Shown: positions 15,684 through 21,218 of the stretch, piece by piece
Layout of the letters: every line of letters begins with the position of its first letter
Numbering within the stretch: position 1 is the first letter of the stretch
NCBI GenBank assembly: GCA_030638185.1
Contig: DAOWFD010000328.1
Location: 1 to 21,218 of the forward strand
Length of the DNA stretch: 21,218 nucleotides
Source: Candidatus Aegiribacteria sp.
Lineage (GTDB): Bacteria; Fermentibacterota; Fermentibacteria; Fermentibacterales; JCC-6
Reading direction: 5' to 3'
Notes under the pieces: model-generated
The model's input: only the letters and a program-made list of their open reading frames with translations
What the model was told of the DNA's origin: nothing
The model's database searches: none
Made by a program: the position numbers and the translations under genes

Positions 15684-16829
15684 ATGACACTTCTTGCGAT
15701 GGTGTTTACGGTTATCACCGGATTCCAGGTTATCTGGAATGTTGAACCTGCCCGTGAGCAGGAAGGTGGTACTGTACATATCACAGTGCAGTTCACCGAA
15801 GAGGATCTTCTCTTCGTTATGGAGAGCGGCGGCGGAAAAGCCTTCTGGGAAATTGCCGCTGCTGTCGATGGTGATTATGCTGTAAGGAACAGCGGATCGG
15901 TGAACAGGAGTGAATTACCACTGAATGAGGAGTTAACAATTTCCGGTGTACAGCCTGGAACTCACCTGCTTACGGTAATGGTTGGAGACCTGGAGTCAGC
16001 CAGAAGTATTGAATGGGAGGAAACCATCGAGGTTCTCCTCCTGGACAGTACATCCTGGTTATCAGGTAACCTGCAGATATCCGGAGGATCTTATCAGAGA
16101 GCTTCTGACATAACGGAAGTTACCTGGAATGTATATCCTCCGCAGAGGGAAGCTGAAGAAGCGGACACTCTTGTTGCCGCATTTGTCCTTCGGGACGAAA
16201 ACGGCGTTACCAGAAGAGAAGGCTGGATGGACATGACAGTCTCTGACGGTATGTATACAGGAGTGGCATCACTTGCAATCAGTGATCTCGATGCGGGTAA
16301 GTACGAAATACTTGCTGTTATCGTTTCTGATAGTTCCGTAGCTGCAACCTCAAGAGCGGACCTGAAGCTTCTCCAGGCATGGGATGTATGGGGAGAGAAT
16401 CCTGATCTTACAAGGACTCTGATAAGACCCATTGCTCGTTCCTCGGAACTGAGGGAGCTGGAAAATGCGGAAGGACAATCCAGCAGGAAAGCTGTGATGG
16501 CGGAATTCTGGCAGGAAAGGGATCCAACACCTGTCACTGTTCAGAATGAGTTCCTGGAAATGTACCTGGCAAGGCTTGACTACATCGAGGAAAACTTCGC
16601 AATGCTCAATATTATGGGTATCAATACCGATCAGGGGTGGGTTTTCGCTCTGCTCGGAGAACCCGATATTATTGACTCCAGACCCCTTGAGACAGCAACC
16701 AGGCCCACGCAGGTCTGGACTTACTTCTCGCCGACCATAGAAGTGTTATTCATCGATTATGACGGTTGTGGAACATTCGAACTCGCAACTGATTGGGAGG
16801 AGGTTCTGATTATCCATGACAGGCTTTAA
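15684..16829 (+). CDS. GWxTD-domain-containing protein (variant motif)
   Basis: 381 residues. A hydrophobic N-terminus without basic residues (MTLLAMVFTVITGFQVIW) could be a weak signal peptide; GGAAGGA precedes the start. Residues about 20-250 are beta-rich with Ig-like spacing and no named family. The C-terminal GWxTD domain is clear: EFWQERDPTP near 274-283, NEFLEMYLARLDYIEENF near 286-303, then MGINTDQGWVFALLGEPD near 311-328 and QVWTYF. The signature reads GINTD, so Trp is replaced by Ile. GWxTD proteins are typically exported in FCB bacteria and acidobacteria; their function is unknown. Its last 14 bases overlap the next GWxTD gene, so the two are coupled. Confidence 0.82.
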   Translation: MTLLAMVFTVITGFQVIWNVEPAREQEGGTVHITVQFTEEDLLFVMESGGGKAFWEIAAAVDGDYAVRNSGSVNRSELPLNEELTISGVQPGTHLLTVMVGDLESARSIEWEETIEVLLLDSTSWLSGNLQISGGSYQRASDITEVTWNVYPPQREAEEADTLVAAFVLRDENGVTRREGWMDMTVSDGMYTGVASLAISDLDAGKYEILAVIVSDSSVAATSRADLKLLQAWDVWGENPDLTRTLIRPIARSSELRELENAEGQSSRKAVMAEFWQERDPTPVTVQNEFLEMYLARLDYIEENFAMLNIMGINTDQGWVFALLGEPDIIDSRPLETATRPTQVWTYFSPTIEVLFIDYDGCGTFELATDWEEVLIIHDRL

Positions 16830-18120
16830 ACTCCTCTTCATGCTGGTGTTCTGTGCAGTTCTGACCGGTTCAGATCTTGCGTCTGTCAGCAGTGGGGATA
16901 TTCGTTTTGGAATAGACACTGCCCTGTTCAACTACACGGGTACAGAGATTCTGGGGCTGGAGATCTATGAACAGTTGAACCTTGACCAGTTTTCATCTGA
17001 TCAGGATTCGATTGTAAGGTTTACAACGACTATAGTGCTGATCTCTGAGAGCGGAGATACTACCGCTTCTGACCAGTGGAACTCCGAAACCCTCTGGGCT
17101 CAGGGAAGGTCCGCTGTGAACAGTACCGTTCTGCCGGTGATTCCGGGTAATTACAGTCTCGTAGTTACCGTTACGGACACAGGAAACGGGAAACAGGGAG
17201 TTGTAACCAGGGATCTGACAGTAGGATCCGTAGGAGTTCTCAGTGAGATAGAACTTGCCCGTGCAATAATTCCTTCGCCGGAGGAATCAACAAATCCCCT
17301 GAGAAAGGGAGAAGTTCTTATATTCCCGGCGGCTGATGGAGGCTATACACTTCCAGAGGAACATATGGCATACTATTACATTGAGATTTACAACCTTGGT
17401 GGCAATTCAGTTCAACTGCAGGGTCGTCTCGAGACGTCTTCAGGTGAAACGATTTTCGCCCGTCCCTGGGTATCCATAACGATACCTGAGGGAACAGGAG
17501 CAGTTGGACTGGTAGACAGCCTTGATCTCCGTGTAGTACGCAATTCGGGTTTGCACAGAATTGTATTCAGCATGGTAGCACAGAATGATACCCTCGAAGC
17601 AGACAAGTACCTCATTGTTAGCAGATATCTGGAATCGGAGGTTGATCTCATCAGTGAAGCCGTTGGTGAGCTTGATGAAATACCTTACCCTAATCATTTC
17701 GGACTTATTCTACTTCCCAACGAGGCGGATATCTACAATAGTCTTGATGAGGATGCCAGAAAGAGCTTCTATGCTGCCTACTGGCAGGGGGCTCCCGAAC
17801 AACGCCTGCAATTCGAGGAACGCTGCGAGGAAAGCAACAGATATTCGAGTGTTTACAGAGAAAGCTGGAGAACCGACCGGGGAAGGGTATACGTTATCTA
17901 CGGCCCGCCTGATGATATTGAATCAGCACTCTTGCAGGGAGACCAGGTTCCATATGAGATCTGGTACTACTATGGAGGCGGGAACGAGAGTTTTGTTTTT
18001 GCCGACAGAAGCGGGATTGGAGATTACGAACAGATATACTCCTCAGTTGAAGGAGAGATCAGTTATACGAACTGGGAGGATATGATTTCGCCTATCTCTT
18101 CCAGAGCATTTGGCGGATGA
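16816..18120 (+). CDS. GWxTD-domain-containing protein, second of a pair
   Basis: 434 residues. The signal peptide is clear (MTGFKLLFMLVFCAVLTGS). Beta-rich middle regions precede the C-terminal GWxTD domain at about 310-425: SFYAAYWQGAPEQRLQFEER, then ESWRTDRGRVYVIYGPPDDI (349-368), then VPYEIWYYY and a FVFADRSGIGDYE segment. The signature reads SWRTD, so Gly is replaced by Ser while Trp, Thr and Asp stay. The start lies inside the upstream gene (14-base overlap), with GGGAGGAGG 12 or more bases ahead. Length and layout match GWxTD proteins of other FCB genomes. No role is known; a periplasmic or surface location is inferred. Confidence 0.88.
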   Translation: MTGFKLLFMLVFCAVLTGSDLASVSSGDIRFGIDTALFNYTGTEILGLEIYEQLNLDQFSSDQDSIVRFTTTIVLISESGDTTASDQWNSETLWAQGRSAVNSTVLPVIPGNYSLVVTVTDTGNGKQGVVTRDLTVGSVGVLSEIELARAIIPSPEESTNPLRKGEVLIFPAADGGYTLPEEHMAYYYIEIYNLGGNSVQLQGRLETSSGETIFARPWVSITIPEGTGAVGLVDSLDLRVVRNSGLHRIVFSMVAQNDTLEADKYLIVSRYLESEVDLISEAVGELDEIPYPNHFGLILLPNEADIYNSLDEDARKSFYAAYWQGAPEQRLQFEERCEESNRYSSVYRESWRTDRGRVYVIYGPPDDIESALLQGDQVPYEIWYYYGGGNESFVFADRSGIGDYEQIYSSVEGEISYTNWEDMISPISSRAFGG

Positions 18121-18232
18121 GAGCCCCAGTAATGAAAGGTGATAGAGGAAGAATGCCCGAATACCAAAAACACAGAATGAGGCATTTAGTTTTGTTCGTG
18201 CGGTTTGCAGCCGCTGAAATAGGAGGTCAAAT
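18121..18232 (+). promoter_or_regulatory. 112-bp intergenic leader before the pseudo-peptidase gene
   Basis: Contains a loose hairpin (AATGCC near 18152-18157 with GGCATT at 18181-18186, 23-nt loop) followed by a T-rich stretch (TTAGTTTTGTT), a 4-bp GCGG/CCGC hairpin near 18200-18214, and the ribosome binding site AGGAGGTC. It could hold a weak terminator and promoter. I see no convincing promoter boxes. Confidence 0.3.
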
Positions 18233-20671
18233 ATGAAAATCTTTGCGGGACCGCTCAGGACTGGCTTTATAACCATCCTGACAGCGCTCCTGTTACCGGT
18301 ACTGGGAATCGGCGTGGCTAATGCTGACATGAATGTCGGGGACGAGGTAACACTTAAAGTTCCCGATCTTTCGCAGTTCCCCCTTGCTATTGAGGAACAT
18401 CAGTTCACGTGCCGTGCCGTCACTGCGCATGCTTACTGGCTGGTACAGGATACATGTTCAGTCGAAGGATCGGGACCGGGTTCTCTGGACAGTATTGTCT
18501 GGGGCAACCTGATTACACAGGATGAACTTAACACTCTTACTGCTGAATTCGAAGGTAGCGGAGTCGATGTATATGGTACCGTCACCGGGTTCCTTGGTGA
18601 TGTACCGGATACAGATGACGATCCGCCTATATGGATCGTAATGGCTACTATACGCGATGTGTACCAGGACAATCCTACAGACAGAAAGGTCATGTCCTAT
18701 GTGAACCCCGCTGATGTTGATACAAGCGGTGCAAGCGGTGATTTCAACAATCATGACATTTTCTACATAAACCTGCATACATACTCAAACAACACCACGG
18801 TTCTCGCTATAGCCAGAGAACTGAGGCAATTCAACATAGCCAACGGTCTTGGGATGCTGATACGTACATCAGTCAAGCCTGCTGAAGAACAGTGGATCGT
18901 CAGAGGACTCGGTGCCACCTGTCAGTATTTCTGTTATGGCATAACAAGAACGGCCTTGGGCAACTTCGGCCTCTACTACGACATCGGCTTGTTTGAAAAG
19001 GCTGCCTATAACGACCTCACCTTCTACGAGGCCGGTGGCTGGAACATGGATTATGCCACATCGCGAGGGCAGGAATTCATGTGGTTAATGTACCTTGTCC
19101 AACGCAAGGGCGATGGTATACTGGAAGTAATCGCCCAGTCGGATACTACTAATATGCTCAATGTGGCAAATGCCATCGATTCTTCAGTACCCGACAGTAC
19201 AGCTATCCAGACCAATGTAGTTCCCATCTACAAGGATTGGCTTGTCTGCAACCTTACGAGCAACTACAGAGATGATATGAGCGGCGGGATCTACACATAC
19301 GAGATATTCTCGGATACCTCTTCCAGCTTCTTCTCTCATATAGGCCAGGCAACTTCCTTTGAGGGACAGTTCACCGACGGAGATTATCCTCTGCCTGTAT
19401 GGCTGCCCGAAATAGGTATGGCCGCAACCATCTGGGCTCCACAGTACGACGAGTTCACGGGAGACTACACCGCCAACTCAACTGTTCAATTCAACGGAGC
19501 TTTCGCCGATGACAACGGCTCCGGATCTCTTATCGATGGTAAGTGGGTCGCACTTGTTGTATCTCTCGATACCGTTGACGAAGAGATAGTATCAGTTGAA
19601 GAAGTATCACTGAATGATCTGTACAACGGATCATTCGACCTGGCCGGTGACAACGCATACTTTATTGTAACAAACAATAACGAAGGCGGTCCGGCAGATC
19701 TCAGGTATATCCTGTCTCAGGATTTGGATGTTCCTGCACTGCTTCTGGCGACCCATCAGAATTCTGTCAATGACAAGTACATGACCATCTACACTACTCT
19801 ATTTGACAGTATACCTGAGGGATTCGACTGGTATGGTCCCGTCTTCACTGCTACAACCGGTGACAGCAGCAGTGTAATCGGTATGACCGGTTTCTACGAT
19901 ACAATCTGGCACCGCAGATTCACCGCCTGGGCAAGTGGAGACTACACACTCCAGGTAGCTGGATATGACAGCAGCGGTTTTGAGATCAGCAACAGCACAG
20001 ATATAGCTGTCGGATATATGACAACAAGTAGTATGTCGCTGACCATCAATGATATCCGTCTTGACGTTATGGCCGGAGCAGCTGCTCCGGGAACCATGGT
20101 GAGTCTCTGCGAATCCAGCATCCTCGATCTTTCTATGGGCACGCAGGCTTCCTTGGAGGACGTAGTGGATATGATGACCGGCATTAATGCCGGCCCGGTA
20201 AGTATCCCCGATGTAAACGCAACACTGTCCTTCCCGGCTGATTGCTCTGAAGGTGCTGTATATCGTTATACAGTATATGGATGGGAACAGCTGGACAGTT
20301 ATTATCAGGGTGGAAGAATGTGCGCTCCGGTATCCGAAGGCGGAAACTACGTGTACGGAGAGGCTCCCGGTGTTCATTCCCCGGAGATCCCCGCTGAATT
20401 CCACTTCGGAGGAACATATCCCAACCCCTTCAGCGCAGAGGCAGCCATACGTTTCTCTCTGCCCTCAGCGGGACGTGTTAACGTAATAATTTACGATCTG
20501 AGCGGCCGAGCAGTCAGGACTCTTAACGATACTGAGATGCAGGCTGCTGAACATACACTCATGTGGGACGGTCTTGACGAAACCGGTAATGCAGTAGGCG
20601 CGGGAGTTTACTTCTGCCGGCTCCAGGCATGCGGAGAGACAGTTACACAAAAAATGCTCCGGATAGAGTAG
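18233..20671 (+). CDS. secreted metallopeptidase-like protein with degenerate zinc site and sorting tail
   Basis: 812 residues; start supported by AGGAGGTC. The signal peptide ends near NADM. Residues about 120-235 follow the layout of secreted gluzincin peptidases of the hyicolysin/immune-inhibitor-like kind: PPIWIVMATIRD, SYVNPADVDTSG, DIFYINL, then the position of the zinc helix, AIARELRQF (192-200), and EEQWIVRGLGATCQYF (218-233). In active relatives these read roughly AHExxH and EEWINEGLAE. Here both zinc histidines are Arg195 and Gln199 and the downstream Glu is Arg224, so the site is probably dead. Residues 240-720 are beta-rich. The C-terminus (about 725-812: YPNPFS at 729, VIIYDLSGRAVRTL, MWDGLDETGN, AGVYFCRL) is a T9SS/FlgD-like sorting domain. 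A structural or binding role is inferred. Confidence 0.85.
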   Translation: MKIFAGPLRTGFITILTALLLPVLGIGVANADMNVGDEVTLKVPDLSQFPLAIEEHQFTCRAVTAHAYWLVQDTCSVEGSGPGSLDSIVWGNLITQDELNTLTAEFEGSGVDVYGTVTGFLGDVPDTDDDPPIWIVMATIRDVYQDNPTDRKVMSYVNPADVDTSGASGDFNNHDIFYINLHTYSNNTTVLAIARELRQFNIANGLGMLIRTSVKPAEEQWIVRGLGATCQYFCYGITRTALGNFGLYYDIGLFEKAAYNDLTFYEAGGWNMDYATSRGQEFMWLMYLVQRKGDGILEVIAQSDTTNMLNVANAIDSSVPDSTAIQTNVVPIYKDWLVCNLTSNYRDDMSGGIYTYEIFSDTSSSFFSHIGQATSFEGQFTDGDYPLPVWLPEIGMAATIWAPQYDEFTGDYTANSTVQFNGAFADDNGSGSLIDGKWVALVVSLDTVDEEIVSVEEVSLNDLYNGSFDLAGDNAYFIVTNNNEGGPADLRYILSQDLDVPALLLATHQNSVNDKYMTIYTTLFDSIPEGFDWYGPVFTATTGDSSSVIGMTGFYDTIWHRRFTAWASGDYTLQVAGYDSSGFEISNSTDIAVGYMTTSSMSLTINDIRLDVMAGAAAPGTMVSLCESSILDLSMGTQASLEDVVDMMTGINAGPVSIPDVNATLSFPADCSEGAVYRYTVYGWEQLDSYYQGGRMCAPVSEGGNYVYGEAPGVHSPEIPAEFHFGGTYPNPFSAEAAIRFSLPSAGRVNVIIYDLSGRAVRTLNDTEMQAAEHTLMWDGLDETGNAVGAGVYFCRLQACGETVTQKMLRIE

Positions 20672-20684
20672 GAAGGAGGGAGAA

Positions 20685-21218
20685 ATGAAACAGATAGTAA
20701 CAATAGCAATCCTGGGCTCCCTCGTACTGCTTGGCGGTTGTGGAGTTCCGCTTCCGACAGATCCTCCTGATGTCATAGGATATTCGGGATTTATTCAGCT
20801 GGGCTGGGATTCCTACAACGCCGGAAACTTCGAGATAGCACTGGATTACTTCCATGATGCAATCGATATAGACCCTGCAAAGCCTGAAGCCTTCGTTGGC
20901 GCCGGCTGGGCATCACTGTACCTGCCTGATTATTGGAGAGTTGCAGATGAGTACTTCCTCATGGCAATACAGAACAGGATCGGGTACTATCCATTTAGTG
21001 GATACAGTGAATCACAGGTTCAGGATACAATGTGGACAACCTTTGATTGTCTGCACCCTGATCTGCCTAATTACGTGCTGAACCCCATACTCGAGCAGAC
21101 CGCTGCACAGGGTCTGGTATGGGTCGGGGAACAGATCGAGGCCATTATACAGGGCGCCGATATGCCCTTCCGCTTCAAGCCGCTAAACAGCGGTGTGATG
21201 GCTATGTTTCAAGCTGTG
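20685..21218 (+). CDS. TPR-containing lipoprotein, 3' end cut by window
   Basis: 178 codons are open from an ATG with GGAAGGAGGG upstream to the window end, in frame with the last base; no stop is seen. The N-terminus is a lipoprotein signal (MKQIVTIAILGSLVLLGGC), with the lipobox Cys at residue 19. Residues about 33-90 contain a tetratricopeptide-like helix pair (GYSGFIQLGWDSYNAGNFEI, ALDYFHDAIDIDPAKPEAF, VGAGWASLYLPDYW). It would be anchored in the outer or inner membrane facing the periplasm and is likely a scaffold for protein assembly; the partner is unknown. It begins 13 bases after the preceding stop, so it is probably co-transcribed with the secreted pseudo-peptidase gene. Confidence 0.85.
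   Translation, partial: MKQIVTIAILGSLVLLGGCGVPLPTDPPDVIGYSGFIQLGWDSYNAGNFEIALDYFHDAIDIDPAKPEAFVGAGWASLYLPDYWRVADEYFLMAIQNRIGYYPFSGYSESQVQDTMWTTFDCLHPDLPNYVLNPILEQTAAQGLVWVGEQIEAIIQGADMPFRFKPLNSGVMAMFQAV

Noticed and set aside
18132..18236. 34-codon frame with an ATGA overlap to the pseudo-peptidase gene
   Set aside because: The overlap looks like translational coupling, but there is no ribosome binding site before its ATG, the peptide is basic without motifs, and the stretch also holds hairpins; chance is more likely.
19799..20404. 201-codon - strand frame inside the pseudo-peptidase gene
   Set aside because: Cys/His-rich shadow of a repetitive Ser/Thr/Asp-rich coding strand; no start signal and no domain.

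Overview
All 17 recognised genes in this window lie on the + strand. They are tightly packed with strong GGAGG-type ribosome binding sites and base composition near 50% GC. The organism is a diderm bacterium: there is a TonB-dependent outer-membrane receptor with an ExbB-ExbD-ExbD-TonB energiser, a PorV/PorQ-type outer-membrane protein, a lipoprotein, and secreted proteins ending in T9SS/FlgD-like C-terminal domains. With GWxTD-domain proteins and a DUF6754-type membrane protein, this points to the FCB superphylum, probably an uncultured candidate phylum such as Fermentibacterota or a neighbour. That placement is inference from gene content. No rRNA, tRNA, CRISPR array or transposase gene was seen.

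Region A (28-3023): a GlmL/MutL-type ASKHA ATPase, normally a helper of B12-dependent glutamate mutase, is translationally coupled (TAATG) to an uncharacterised protein with a predicted barrel-sandwich N-terminus and a KOW-like C-terminus. No mutase catalytic subunit is in the window. The pair ends at a GC-rich hairpin (3060-3083), followed at once by a 45-bp imperfect inverted repeat (3087-3131) of unknown nature.

Region B (3151-6478): four coupled genes encode an apparently dedicated membrane complex of unknown function: a DUF6754-type protein, two polytopic membrane proteins, and a TM-domain-TM protein whose C-terminal part resembles the DUF6754 protein. A 12-bp hairpin terminator closes the unit. 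This is the best candidate for an undescribed system.

Region C (6719-12272): a complete TonB uptake operon (receptor with N-terminal carboxypeptidase-regulatory-like domain, ExbB, two tandem ExbDs, TonB). The receptor is separated from exbB by a hairpin spacer. The energiser parts are unusual: ExbB has an acidic N-terminal extension, the first ExbD is oversized, and TonB has an acidic, proline-free spacer.

Region D (12391-21218): cell-surface genes follow in the same direction: a 746-aa secreted protein with an FN3-like domain and T9SS-type tail, a PorV/PorQ-family barrel, two overlapping GWxTD-domain proteins, an 812-aa secreted protein that looks like a catalytically dead metallopeptidase with a sorting tail, and the start of a TPR lipoprotein cut by the window end. 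Regions C and D may form one long transcription unit for outer-membrane energisation and surface protein display; no convincing terminator separates them. That functional link is inference.
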